From: Pseudomonadota bacterium | GTDB lineage: Bacteria > Pseudomonadota > Gammaproteobacteria > UBA5335 | Direction: 5' to 3' | Assembly (NCBI GenBank): GCA_002862965.1 | Contig: PKCW01000237.1 | Span: forward strand, 1 to 14,296 | DNA length: 14,296 nt | In this document: positions 1 through 7,719 of the stretch, piece after piece | Position numbering within the stretch: position 1 is the stretch's first letter | Layout of the letters: every line of letters begins with the position of its first letter | Notes under the pieces: model-generated | Seen by the model: only the letters and a program-made list of their open reading frames with translations | Databases searched by the model: none | Told to the model about the DNA's origin: nothing | Made by a program: the position numbers and the translations under genes

Positions 1-43
1 GGCCTCGTGCCCGCCTTGCCCGGGTCAACCGGGGGCGCGTGCG

Positions 44-50
44 AAGGAGG
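44..50 (+). promoter_or_regulatory. Shine-Dalgarno site of the DUF4845 gene
   Basis: AAGGAGG lies seven bases before the GTG at 58. It is close to the ideal anti-16S complement and fixes that GTG as the start in preference to later in-frame codons. The bases to its left hold no recognisable gene end. Confidence 0.8.
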
Positions 51-57
51 GTGATCC

Positions 58-432
58 GTGCAAGCCAGACACAGACAACGGGGCATCGGGCTGTTGAGCC
101 TGATGACCTACATCGGCGCCGGGGGATTCGCCGTTTATACGGCGTTCGCGTTGCTCCCGGTCTACATGGAATACATCGAGGTCCGTTCGTCGGTCGACTC
201 GCTGCGTCAGGGGGTGAGCGAAAGCGATCTCAATGCCAGGCGCCTCAAGGATCTCCTGCTGCGCCGCTTTCAGGTCAACTCGATCCAGCATGCCAAGGCC
301 GACGACATCACGGTCGTTCCCGGACAGCACGACTTTCAGGTCGCCGTGGACTACGAGGTCCGGATTCCCTGGGTCGCCAACATCGACCTCGTGATGAAGT
401 TTCAACATGCGACGCAGGTACAGCGACCTTGA
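58..432 (+). CDS. DUF4845 family small membrane protein
   Basis: Protein of 124 residues with a GTG start. It has a short basic N-terminus (Q-R-H-R-Q-R), one hydrophobic segment at about residues 10-33 followed by P-V-Y-M-E-Y, and a soluble, presumably periplasmic tail. This layout, with the P-V-Y-x-E-Y turn after the membrane span, matches the DUF4845 proteins that commonly sit between lepB and rnc in gammaproteobacteria. The function of the family is unknown. The N-terminus loosely resembles a pilin-like signal anchor, but I see no firm prepilin peptidase site. Its TGA stop overlaps the TTG start of rnc as TTGA, so the two are probably translationally coupled. lepB, usually just upstream, would lie outside the window. 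The family call rests on topology, length and position. Confidence 0.85.
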   Translation: MQARHRQRGIGLLSLMTYIGAGGFAVYTAFALLPVYMEYIEVRSSVDSLRQGVSESDLNARRLKDLLLRRFQVNSIQHAKADDITVVPGQHDFQVAVDYEVRIPWVANIDLVMKFQHATQVQRP

Positions 433-1106
433 CGCAAGCTCTGGACCAGCTGACCGATCGGCTGGGGTATCGATTCCGGGACCCCGGACTGCTCGACGCG
501 GCCCTGACGCATCGCAGTGTCGGGCGCCGCAACAATGAACGCATGGAGTTCCTCGGCGATGCGCTGCTCAACTTCGTGATTGGCCGCGCCTTGTATGATC
601 GCTGCCCGCAGGCGCCGGAAGGCGTCCTGAGCCGCCTGCGCGCCAATCTGGTGAAAGGGGAAACCCTGGCGGCCATCGCGGTCGACCTCGACCTCGGTCG
701 CTGCTTGCGACTGGGCCCCGGCGCGCGCAAGACCGGCGGGCATCGCAGCAAGTCCATCCTGGCGGACGCGCTGGAAGCGGTGCTGGGGGCCGTTTGTCTC
801 GACGGGGGGACCGAGGCGGGGACCGCCGTGGTGCAGCACCTGTTCGCGGACCGCCTGGCGAACCTTCCGGCCGCGGGTGAACTCAAGGATCCCAAGACCC
901 GGCTGCAGGAGTATCTGCAGGCGCGGGCCGCGTTGCTGCCCATCTATCGGCTCGAAGCCGTGACAGGGCCGGAGCACGAACAGCGCTTCGAGGTGCTCTG
1001 TCAGATCCCGGCTGCCGGAGTATCGTTCCGGGGCGTGGGCAGCAGTCGACGCGAAGCCGAACAGCAAGCCGCGAGCCTTGCATTGTTGAGCGTCAGCGGT
1101 GGCTGA
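429..1106 (+). CDS. rnc: Ribonuclease III
   Basis: Endoribonuclease that cleaves double-stranded RNA, including pre-rRNA. The protein has 225 residues against 226 in E. coli. The signature N-E-R-M-E-F-L-G-D covers residues 36-44. The metal-binding acidic residues are E37, E40, D44, D113 and E116, each one position below its E. coli counterpart. The C-terminal double-stranded-RNA-binding domain runs from about D154 to the end, with the basic R-R-E-A-E-Q-Q-A helix near the terminus. The start is inferred: no ATG or GTG in this frame gives a sensible length, while the TTG at 429 does, and it overlaps the previous stop as TTGA. The gene overlaps era by eight bases. All catalytic residues are present, so the enzyme should be active. 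Confidence 0.95.
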   Translation: MTQALDQLTDRLGYRFRDPGLLDAALTHRSVGRRNNERMEFLGDALLNFVIGRALYDRCPQAPEGVLSRLRANLVKGETLAAIAVDLDLGRCLRLGPGARKTGGHRSKSILADALEAVLGAVCLDGGTEAGTAVVQHLFADRLANLPAAGELKDPKTRLQEYLQARAALLPIYRLEAVTGPEHEQRFEVLCQIPAAGVSFRGVGSSRREAEQQAASLALLSVSGG

Positions 1107-1989
1107 GGGCGTCCATCGCTGCGGCCGCGTCGCCCTGGTCGGTCGGCCGAACGTGGGCAAGTCGTCCTTGCTCAATCGCCTGCTCGGGCAGAAGATCAGC
1201 ATCGTCACGCACAAGGCGCAAACCACACGCCACCGGATCCTGGGCATTCATAATCTCCCCGACGCCCAGATCGTGTTCATCGATACCCCGGGTATCCATC
1301 GGGCCGGCAACGCGCTGGGGCGCTATATGGTTCAGGCCGCGCGAAGTGCGGTGGACGACGCCGACGTCGTGGTGCTGGTGACGGAGGCGGCGCGGTGGAC
1401 CGACCAGGATCAGCGGGTGCTCGACGCCCTGCAAGGCGCTGGCCTGCCGCTGGGCTGGGTCCTCAACAAGATCGACCGGGTCCAGCCGCGCAGCCGCCTG
1501 CTGTCGCTCATCGCCTCCGGACGGCAGCGCGCCGACTTCGCTTTCGTGGTGCCGATGTCGGCCAGTCAGGGCGACAACGTCGCTGCCTTCGAACAGGAAC
1601 TGGTGCGCCATCTGCCGTTCTCGCCGCCAGCGTTCGAAGAAGACATCCCCACCGACCGCAGTGAGCGCTTCCTGATCGGCGAGCTGTTGCGCGAGCAACT
1701 CCTGTTGCAGTTGCACGAAGAGCTGCCGTATGGGATGACGGTCGAGGTGGAGCGCTTTGTCCGCACCGGGAACGGACTCGAACTGGGCGCCGTGATATGG
1801 GTCATGAAGGACACGCACAAGGGCATGGTGATCGGCAAGCAGGGCGAGCAGCTCAAGCGCATCGGCCGGGCGGCACGTCTGGAAATCGGCCGGCAATGGC
1901 AGGAGCCCGTGTTTCTGAGTCTCTGGGTGAAGGTGCGCGAAAACTGGGCCGATGAGCCGGCTGCGCTGACGCGTTTCGGCTACGACTGA
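1099..1989 (+). CDS. era: GTPase Era
   Basis: Essential GTPase that binds the 3' end of 16S rRNA during 30S subunit assembly. The protein has 296 residues, against about 300 usually. The G domain shows G1 G-R-P-N-V-G-K-S-S at 15-23, the Q-T-T-R-H-R switch I segment at 41-46, G3 D-T-P-G at 62-65, G4 N-K-I-D at 123-126 and G5 S-A-S at 153-155. The C-terminal KH domain carries the RNA-binding loop I-G-K-Q-G inside G-M-V-I-G-K-Q-G-E-Q-L-K-R-I-G at 242-256. Many family members have G-K-G-G in that loop, and G-K-Q-G still fits the G-x-x-G rule. The GTG start lies inside the end of rnc, and the stop overlaps the recO start as TGATG. The rnc-era-recO order is conserved in proteobacteria. Confidence 0.97.
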   Translation: MAEGVHRCGRVALVGRPNVGKSSLLNRLLGQKISIVTHKAQTTRHRILGIHNLPDAQIVFIDTPGIHRAGNALGRYMVQAARSAVDDADVVVLVTEAARWTDQDQRVLDALQGAGLPLGWVLNKIDRVQPRSRLLSLIASGRQRADFAFVVPMSASQGDNVAAFEQELVRHLPFSPPAFEEDIPTDRSERFLIGELLREQLLLQLHEELPYGMTVEVERFVRTGNGLELGAVIWVMKDTHKGMVIGKQGEQLKRIGRAARLEIGRQWQEPVFLSLWVKVRENWADEPAALTRFGYD

Positions 1990-2729
1990 TGACGCCGCGT
2001 GCCGCGCAGGTGCCGGCCTATGTCCTGCACGCCCGAGCCTATGGCGAAACCAGCCAGCTCGTGGAGCTGTTCACGGCTGCCGCCGGACGGCTCGGCGTGC
2101 TTGCCAAGGGCGTGCGCGGACGGCGCCGCCATGTGACCCTGCAACCGTTTCAGCCCATGCTGGTGTCCTGGAGCGGGCGCGGCGAACTGCCGGTGCTCAC
2201 CGAATGGGAGGCGACTCGACCGCCGTTCGCCCTGCGCGGCGAGGCGTTGCTGGGCGGCTTCTACCTCAGCGAATTGCTGATGCGGCTGTGTCGTCGCCAC
2301 GACGCCGACCCGGCGCTGTTCGCCGCCTACGGGCAGGCGCTGCACGACCTCGTGACCGACCGCTGCCTGAGCAGTACCCTCCGCAGCTTCGACAAGGCCC
2401 TGCTCGGCAGTCTGGGCGTGGCGCCTTCATGGACCCACGATGGCGACGGCGAGGCGATTCGTGCCGATCGATGGTATCGTTGCGCGCCTCAGGCGCTGCC
2501 CCGGCCGATCCTGGGCCCCGGCCGTAGCCCCTGGGAGGTGAAGGGCGTGGCCCTGCTGGCGTTTGCGGTCGAGCCGCTGGTGATCCCGCCCGACAGCCGG
2601 GCAGCGGTCAATGGCCTGTTTCGCGCGCTGATCGCCGAACAGCTGGGCGGCGCGCCGCTCCGCACCCGTGCGCTGTGGCAGGCCATGCACCGCGCACCTG
2701 CTCAGCCATTGCCGCAACCAGAGGGTTGA
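1989..2729 (+). CDS. recO: DNA repair protein RecO
   Basis: Recombination mediator of the RecFOR pathway. It helps load RecA onto single-stranded DNA coated with SSB and promotes strand annealing. The protein has 246 residues, a typical length. The N-terminal OB-fold is recognisable from [13 protein letters not shown] at 10-22, followed by [13 protein letters not shown] near 32-44 with its basic stretch. The helical C-terminal half holds L-S-E-L-L-M-R-L. I see no four-cysteine zinc motif, as in enterobacterial RecO. The ATG shares its A with the era stop codon, which implies translational coupling, and pdxJ begins eight bases after the recO stop. RecO is poorly conserved, so position in the operon adds much of the confidence. 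Confidence 0.93.
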   Translation: MTPRAAQVPAYVLHARAYGETSQLVELFTAAAGRLGVLAKGVRGRRRHVTLQPFQPMLVSWSGRGELPVLTEWEATRPPFALRGEALLGGFYLSELLMRLCRRHDADPALFAAYGQALHDLVTDRCLSSTLRSFDKALLGSLGVAPSWTHDGDGEAIRADRWYRCAPQALPRPILGPGRSPWEVKGVALLAFAVEPLVIPPDSRAAVNGLFRALIAEQLGGAPLRTRALWQAMHRAPAQPLPQPEG

Positions 2730-2737
2730 CATTCGTC

Positions 2738-3484
2738 ATGCACGCACCGACTTTCCTCCCCGCCCTGGGGGTGAACATCGATCACGTGGCGACGCTGCGC
2801 CAGGCGCGGCGCACCGCCTATCCCGATCCGGTGCAGGCGGCGCTCATGGCCGAGCAGGCCGGCGCCGACAGCATCACCGTCCACCTGCGCGAGGACCGGC
2901 GCCACATCCAGGACCGCGACGTCCGCCTGCTGCGGGAGCTGGTGCAGACCCGGCTGAATCTCGAAATGGCGGTCACGGACGAGATGGTGGCCCTTGCCGT
3001 CGCGCTGGCTCCGCACGCCTGTTGTCTGGTGCCCGAGCGGCGCGAGGAACTCACCACCGAGGGCGGGCTGGACGTCCGGAGCCGCGAGGCGGCGATCGCC
3101 GAGGCCTGCTGCCGTCTGGCCGCAGCCGGCATCGCGGTGGCCTTGTTCATCGATCCGGATCCGGAACAGATCGCCGCCAGCCTGCGCACCGGCGCCACGG
3201 CCGTGGAGCTGCACACCGGCGGCTATGCGGACGCCAGCAGCCCTGCCGAGCGTGCCGCTGAACTGGCGCGACTCGCGGCGGCTGCGGATCTGGCCGCGCG
3301 CGAGGGGCTCACGGTGCATGCCGGGCACGGTCTGAACTATCGCAACGTCGGGCCCGTGGCGGCGCTGATGCCCATCGTCGAGCTCAACATCGGTCACGCC
3401 ATCGTGGCGCGGGCGGTGCTGACCGGCATTCCCGAGGCAGTGCGCGAAATGAAACGCCTGATGGTCGGGGCGCGCCGGGGGTGA
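2738..3484 (+). CDS. pdxJ: Pyridoxine 5'-phosphate synthase
   Basis: Condenses 1-deoxy-D-xylulose 5-phosphate with 3-amino-2-oxopropyl phosphate to make pyridoxine 5'-phosphate, the last ring-forming step of the DXP-dependent vitamin B6 route. The protein has 248 residues against 243 in E. coli. Motifs in order: [11 protein letters not shown] at 11-21, H-L-R-E-D-R-R-H at 49-56, N-L-E-M-A-V-T at 74-80 with the catalytic glutamate, C-L-V-P-E at 96-100, T-T-E-G-G-L-D-V at 106-113, H-T-G-x-Y-A-D at 159-165 and A-G-H-G-L at 195-199. The frame is open upstream to at least 2675, inside recO. The ATG at 2738 is preferred because it gives the family length and has GAGGG twelve bases upstream. A TTG at 2726 overlaps the recO stop but has no room for a ribosome site. 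The stop overlaps acpS as GTGA. Confidence 0.96.
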   Translation: MHAPTFLPALGVNIDHVATLRQARRTAYPDPVQAALMAEQAGADSITVHLREDRRHIQDRDVRLLRELVQTRLNLEMAVTDEMVALAVALAPHACCLVPERREELTTEGGLDVRSREAAIAEACCRLAAAGIAVALFIDPDPEQIAASLRTGATAVELHTGGYADASSPAERAAELARLAAAADLAAREGLTVHAGHGLNYRNVGPVAALMPIVELNIGHAIVARAVLTGIPEAVREMKRLMVGARRG

Positions 3485-3867
3485 TCCTGGGAATCGGCAC
3501 CGACATCGTCGCCGTCAGCCGGATCCGCGCCGTGTGTGAGCGACGTGGCGACCGTTTTGCCCGGCGCATCCTGCATGCCGGCGAATGGCCCGGCTACCGC
3601 GACGCCGCCGACCCGGCACGGCTGCTGGCGCGCCGCTTCGCTGCCAAGGAGGCCGTGGCCAAGGCGCTGGGGACAGGGTTCCGCGCCGGGGTGGGACCGT
3701 CCCAGATCGAGGTGGTGCACGACGCGCAGGGGGCGCCGGGCGTGCATTTGCATGGGGCGGCCGCAGATCGCGTCGCGGCCCGCGGCCCGGCGCGCCTGTG
3801 GCTCAGCATCAGTGACGAGCGCGACTACGCGGTGGCCTACGCGCTGCTGGAGTGCGCCGCCGCCTGA
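3481..3867 (+). CDS. acpS: Holo-[acyl-carrier-protein] synthase
   Basis: Transfers 4'-phosphopantetheine from coenzyme A to the serine of acyl carrier protein, activating it for fatty-acid synthesis. The protein has 128 residues, the normal size. The N-terminal G-I-G-T-D-I-V holds the magnesium ligand D8. The second motif, [15 protein letters not shown], holds E57. Both residues are one position below their E. coli equivalents. The C-terminal [10 protein letters not shown] strand is also present. The GTG start overlaps the pdxJ stop by four bases. It is the last gene of the operon. Its final 31 bases overlap the 3' end of the sensor kinase on the opposite strand, so there is no room for an ordinary terminator between them. 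Confidence 0.95.
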   Translation: MILGIGTDIVAVSRIRAVCERRGDRFARRILHAGEWPGYRDAADPARLLARRFAAKEAVAKALGTGFRAGVGPSQIEVVHDAQGAPGVHLHGAAADRVAARGPARLWLSISDERDYAVAYALLECAAA

Positions 3868-6521
3868 GGCGCTTTCAGCGTGTCCAGGACGCTGGTGATC
3901 GCTTCCGACAACTTTTGGATCAGCGTGTATGTGCGCTCATCGCTTCCGCTCTCGCGCAGATGATTTTCGAGTGCTGCCGCGGCGGCCTTGAGAGCCGGCA
4001 GACGGCAAAAGGCCGCCGAGCCATGGATCTTGTGCACCAGCGCTTGCAAAGACGGTGTATCGCCCCGTTCGGCGAAGGCAACGAGTTCGCGCTGCTGATC
4101 GGCCAGATCGGCTCGCAGCATGGCCCGCAAGCCGGGATCTTGCAGCGGTGCGGCATTGTCCGGTGCTTGATCGAGCGCTGTGAGCCTGCCAATGCCATAG
4201 TGCGCCAAGAGATCCAGCAACTGGTTTTCATCGACGGGCTTGACCAGACAATCGTCCATTCCCGCCGCGCGAAAGTTGGCCCAGTCCTCGGGAACCGCGT
4301 TGGCCGTGACGGCGAGGATGGGCGTGCGCTGTCCCGGCACCTCCAGCCGACGCATGGCGCGCACCGCGTCCAGCCCGCTCATCACGGGCATGTGCACGTC
4401 CAGCAAGACGGCGCCATAGGCGCGCTGTGCGAAGGCTTCGACCGCCCCCTGACCGTCGCTCGCCTCGTCCACTTCCGCCCCCCGGCTCCGCAGCAGCGTC
4501 GCCAGCAGCCGCAGATTGATGCGGTTGTCGTCGGCAACGAGCAGGCGATAGCCGTCGAGCGGGGCGGGCGCGGGATCGCCGTTGCCGGCCGGCAGAATGG
4601 CCGTGTCGGTCGGGATCAAGGTCTGGCGCAGGCGCGCGTTCAGTTCCCGGCCGCTCAGCAGTTTGGGCAGACAGACCAAGGCGCCGGCCGATCGGATCTG
4701 TTCGTGCAGCGTGTCGTCGAGCGAATTAATCAACGCCACGATATCGCAGCCTGCGGCACGCAGGATCTGGAACTGTGCTTTGACTTCCGGCAACGACAGG
4801 CCCTGCGCAGCGAGTCCGATGACGACCGGCGCCGGGCGCTCGCGTGCGCGTTGCTGCAGCTGCTGAGGCGTTTCCGCCTCTTCCACGGCCAGCCCCCAGC
4901 TCTCCAGTCGATGGCGCAGGGCCAGCCGACCCAGCGCGAAGCCGTCCCAGACCAACACCCGGCGGCCTTGCAAAGCCGTGGGCGTCGGCGCGCTGTCCGG
5001 CCGGGGGGCGCGGCTTCGCAGCGGAACGGTGAACCAGAAAGCCGATCCCCGGCCCGGTGTGCTGTCGAGTCCGATCTGGCCGCCCATCGCACGGACCAGT
5101 CGCTCCGAAATGAACAGGCCGAGGCCGGTACCCCCGAACTGGCGGGTGGCCCGCGCATCGACTTGCGTGAAGGGCTGAAAGATCTGCTGCTGCTGCCGCG
5201 GATCGATCCCGATGCCGGTATCGGTCACGGTCAGGCGGACGACGAGCCCCGTATCGGTTTCATCCTCCAGCACGGCGCGCACCGTGATTTGGCCATGCAG
5301 CGTGAACTTGACCGCATTGCCGATGAGGTTGGTCAGCACCTGGCGGACGCGGTGTGCGTCGCCATGCACCCACTCGGGCACATCGCGATAGATCAGCGGC
5401 ACCAGTTCCAGGCGCTTGTCGAAGGCCATGGGCGCCAGCAGTCCGGTCACTTCCTCCACCAGTCGGTGAAGGTTGAAATCGGTCGGTTGCAGACTCAGTT
5501 TGCCGGCCTCGATACGCGAGAAGTCGAGAATGTCCTCGATGATTCCGAGCAGATTCTCTGCGGATTGATGGATGATGTCGGCATATTCGCGCGCATCCGG
5601 CGGCAAGGGCTTGGCCGCGAGGAGCCGGGCGAAGCCCAGGATGCCGTTGATGGGCGTGCGGATTTCATGGCTCATGTTGGCCAGAAATCGGGATTTGACC
5701 CGGCTGGCTTCCTCGGCGCGCTGGCGCGCGAGATCCAGCTCCACGTTCTTGACTTCCAGTTCTTCCAGCGTGGTGCGCAGCTCGGCATTCGATTGATAGA
5801 TCTGGCCCTGCAATTCCTGCCGGATGGCCAACAGGGCGTCGGCCATGGCGTTGATGCCGCGTTCCAGCGTGCCCAGTTCGCCGCCGGAGACTTCGGGGAC
5901 GCGCCGGGTGAGCTGTCCGCGCCGGAAGCTGCGGACCGCGCGGGTCAGTCGCAGGATGGGGACCACGATGTCGCGACTGGTGCTGAGGGCGAGGAAGTAA
6001 CTGATCAGCAGCCCCACCCCGATGATCAGGGTGCCGTTGAACAGGACCTCCATCTGGCGCATGCGCGTCAGCGAGCGTGACAGGCGGAGGGTGACCTCGC
6101 CGAGGACATCGTCCTCGTTGGTCGCGGCCGGGATGGCACGCGTGAAGAGGGTCTCGTCGCGTTCCCGTCCGCGCAGCCAGCGGCTGAAGCGGGAGGTGTC
6201 GGCCAGATCCTCTTGCGGCGGTCGGCTGCGCCGCAGCACGATTTCTCCGCGCCGGTCGGTGATCACGACGTCCACCACGCTCGGGGTGCCCAGCATCACG
6301 GCGACCTGATCGGCCAGCAGCGACCGATTTCCGCTCGCCAATGCGTCGCGGGCGACCGGGATCATCTGGCGCGTCAACGCCTCGCCCTTGTCCTGATGGA
6401 TCTGGGCAAGTTCCTGGATCCGCAGGTTGATGACGTAGTAGCCCAGGATGAGCGCGATGAGCGTCGGCGGCACCAGCGCCATCAGCAGCATGCGATCGCG
6501 TATGCCCCAGCGCTTGAACAC
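3837..6521 (-). CDS. barA: BarA/GacS-type hybrid sensor histidine kinase
   Basis: Tripartite membrane sensor kinase. The family phosphorylates UvrY/GacA, which drives the small RNAs that titrate CsrA/RsmA. From the chosen start it has 894 residues, in the family range. Domains: transmembrane segment about 11-33, periplasmic sensor to about 160, transmembrane segment about 161-180, HAMP about 181-235, coiled coil, HisKA with H285 in S-H-E-I-R-T-P, and ATPase with an N-box (N402), D-T-G-I-G-I-D and G-G-T-G-L-G-L-F. A degenerate receiver spans about 520-635. A full receiver spans about 657-775 (D-D at 664-665, D708, T739, K761). The Hpt domain carries H830 in H-K-I-H-G-S. GTG at 6521 has GGAGG nine bases upstream. 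An earlier in-frame GTG at 6596 would add 25 residues but has no ribosome site. As I recall, the vibrio homologue VarS also lies close to acpS, which supports the call. No response regulator is in the window. Confidence 0.93.
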   Translation of the reverse strand: MFKRWGIRDRMLLMALVPPTLIALILGYYVINLRIQELAQIHQDKGEALTRQMIPVARDALASGNRSLLADQVAVMLGTPSVVDVVITDRRGEIVLRRSRPPQEDLADTSRFSRWLRGRERDETLFTRAIPAATNEDDVLGEVTLRLSRSLTRMRQMEVLFNGTLIIGVGLLISYFLALSTSRDIVVPILRLTRAVRSFRRGQLTRRVPEVSGGELGTLERGINAMADALLAIRQELQGQIYQSNAELRTTLEELEVKNVELDLARQRAEEASRVKSRFLANMSHEIRTPINGILGFARLLAAKPLPPDAREYADIIHQSAENLLGIIEDILDFSRIEAGKLSLQPTDFNLHRLVEEVTGLLAPMAFDKRLELVPLIYRDVPEWVHGDAHRVRQVLTNLIGNAVKFTLHGQITVRAVLEDETDTGLVVRLTVTDTGIGIDPRQQQQIFQPFTQVDARATRQFGGTGLGLFISERLVRAMGGQIGLDSTPGRGSAFWFTVPLRSRAPRPDSAPTPTALQGRRVLVWDGFALGRLALRHRLESWGLAVEEAETPQQLQQRARERPAPVVIGLAAQGLSLPEVKAQFQILRAAGCDIVALINSLDDTLHEQIRSAGALVCLPKLLSGRELNARLRQTLIPTDTAILPAGNGDPAPAPLDGYRLLVADDNRINLRLLATLLRSRGAEVDEASDGQGAVEAFAQRAYGAVLLDVHMPVMSGLDAVRAMRRLEVPGQRTPILAVTANAVPEDWANFRAAGMDDCLVKPVDENQLLDLLAHYGIGRLTALDQAPDNAAPLQDPGLRAMLRADLADQQRELVAFAERGDTPSLQALVHKIHGSAAFCRLPALKAAAAALENHLRESGSDERTYTLIQKLSEAITSVLDTLKAPQAAAHSSSA

Positions 6522-6530
6522 CGTTCTGCC

Positions 6531-6537
6531 CCTCCGC
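6531..6537 (-). promoter_or_regulatory. Shine-Dalgarno site deciding the kinase start
   Basis: Read on the minus strand this is GCGGAGG, nine bases before the GTG at 6521. The more upstream in-frame GTG at 6596 has no comparable purine run, so the shorter kinase is preferred. The shorter form also begins V-F-K-R-W-G-I-R-D-R just before the first membrane helix, as in GacS relatives. Confidence 0.65.
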
Positions 6538-6611
6538 TTGCGGCCTGCTACCGCGCCGATGACTGGTGCATGCCGGCATCCCGGGATGCGCGCCACGCGA
6601 CGGTATTGTTC

Positions 6612-6617
6612 ATTGTA
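6612..6617 (-). promoter_or_regulatory. Possible -10 box of the sensor kinase promoter
   Basis: On the minus strand this reads TACAAT, five of six matches to the sigma-70 -10 consensus. It lies about 90 bases upstream of the chosen kinase start, inside the only gap (6522-6645) between the kinase and the upstream glycosyltransferase. The hexamer 17 bases further upstream (GCCATC) is a poor -35, so this is a tentative call. The same gap also holds the overlapping AT-rich run ATTGTTCATTGTA on the plus strand. Confidence 0.35.
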
Positions 6618-6645
6618 GAGAAACCCGGCCGATCGATGGCGGGCG

Positions 6646-7719
6646 TCACAGAGCGGCCGCGCGGCGCAGGAGTGCGGCCAGTCGCGGCGCGGTCACCTGA
6701 AGGCAGTACCGCTCGACGACCTGGACGCGACCCGCCGCACCCAGACCTCTGCCCAGCGCGCGATCGGTCTGCAGTCGGTCCAGCGCCTGCAGCCACTCCG
6801 CCGTGGTGGTCGCGAGGTAGCCGTTCACCTCGGGCGTCACCAGTTGCCGATTGACGCCGATCGGCGAGGCCACCACGGGCTTGGCGCAGGCCATGTACTG
6901 GATCAGCTTGTAGCCGCATTTGCCGCGCTCCCAGGGCGCATCGGGCAGCGGCATGATGCCGACATCGAATTCGGCAATGTCCGTCACCTCGCCGGCTTCC
7001 GACCAGGGCCGGATCTCGGCCGGCAGGTCCGGCGGCGTTCCGCGGCCGGCGCCGACCAGCACCAGGCGCGCCGCGCGCCGCATCATCAATTGGCGCAGCG
7101 GTTCTGCGATCGCGGCGAGATACGCGGCGGTCTGCGGGGAACCGATCCAGCCGATGGTGAAGGGGCGGGCCGGATCGGGCGCGGCATCTGGAAGTGCAGG
7201 ATAGCGCTCGAGATCGATCACGGTCGGCAATGGCTCGATCCAGCGCGCACCGGCTTGCTCGGCGCGCGCCGCCAGATAGTCGTTGCCGGCGATGACCAGC
7301 CGCGCCCCGGCCATGACGCGGTCGATCTTGCGCCCCAAGACGCGGCGCACGAGGGCATGGCGGTGCAGGTCGTAGTTGTGGAACAGGGCATCGTCGTAGT
7401 CGACGACATAGGGCGCGCCGGCCGCTGCCAGCAGGCGCTCGACCGTGGCCGGCAGCATGGGGAACAGCTCCTTTTCGATCCAGAGCAGATCGAAATCCCG
7501 CGCCCGCAGCAGTTGGGCCAGACGCGCGAGATAGGCCCGCGCAACCTGCGGCCACGGCCGTCGTCCGGCGCCGTAGAGCGCCGCGAGGTAGGCATCATCC
7601 AGCAGCGGCGCCCACGTGACGTCGATGCCGGCTGTGGCGAGATGTGGCAGGTACTGCAGGGCCCGCAGGCGTGTGCTGGCGCCCTGGCGGCCGTAGCGGC
7701 TCAGCAAGAGAACCTTCAT
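6646..7719 (-). CDS. Glycosyltransferase, GT4-like (GT-B fold)
   Basis: Protein of 357 residues, likely a cytoplasmic or membrane-associated sugar transferase using a nucleotide-sugar donor. The N-terminal domain begins M-K-V-L-L-L-S-R-Y-G-R-Q-G-A-S-T-R, a Rossmann start with a glycine-containing loop. The C-terminal domain shows F-T-I-G-W-I-G-S-P at about 187-195, and then K-C-G-Y-K-L-I-Q-Y-M-A-C-A-K-P-V-V-A-S at 267-285, the donor-site region of GT4 enzymes. The acceptor and sugar cannot be told. The ATG at 7719 overlaps the stop of the upstream GT2 gene as ATGA. The frame stays open far upstream, but that part antisenses nothing real and shares the codons of the GT2 gene in another frame. 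It is the last of three co-directional glycosyltransferase genes; the next gene downstream is the sensor kinase, 124 bases away. Confidence 0.88.
   Translation of the reverse strand: MKVLLLSRYGRQGASTRLRALQYLPHLATAGIDVTWAPLLDDAYLAALYGAGRRPWPQVARAYLARLAQLLRARDFDLLWIEKELFPMLPATVERLLAAAGAPYVVDYDDALFHNYDLHRHALVRRVLGRKIDRVMAGARLVIAGNDYLAARAEQAGARWIEPLPTVIDLERYPALPDAAPDPARPFTIGWIGSPQTAAYLAAIAEPLRQLMMRRAARLVLVGAGRGTPPDLPAEIRPWSEAGEVTDIAEFDVGIMPLPDAPWERGKCGYKLIQYMACAKPVVASPIGVNRQLVTPEVNGYLATTTAEWLQALDRLQTDRALGRGLGAAGRVQVVERYCLQVTAPRLAALLRRAAAL

Noticed and set aside
39..428. Long upstream extension of the rnc frame
   Set aside because: It overlaps the DUF4845 gene in another frame and would make RNase III 130 residues too long.
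3852..6080. 742-codon open frame on the plus strand opposite the sensor kinase
   Set aside because: It is antisense to a kinase with all expected motifs. Long antisense frames are common in GC-rich genes, and its product has no recognisable domain.
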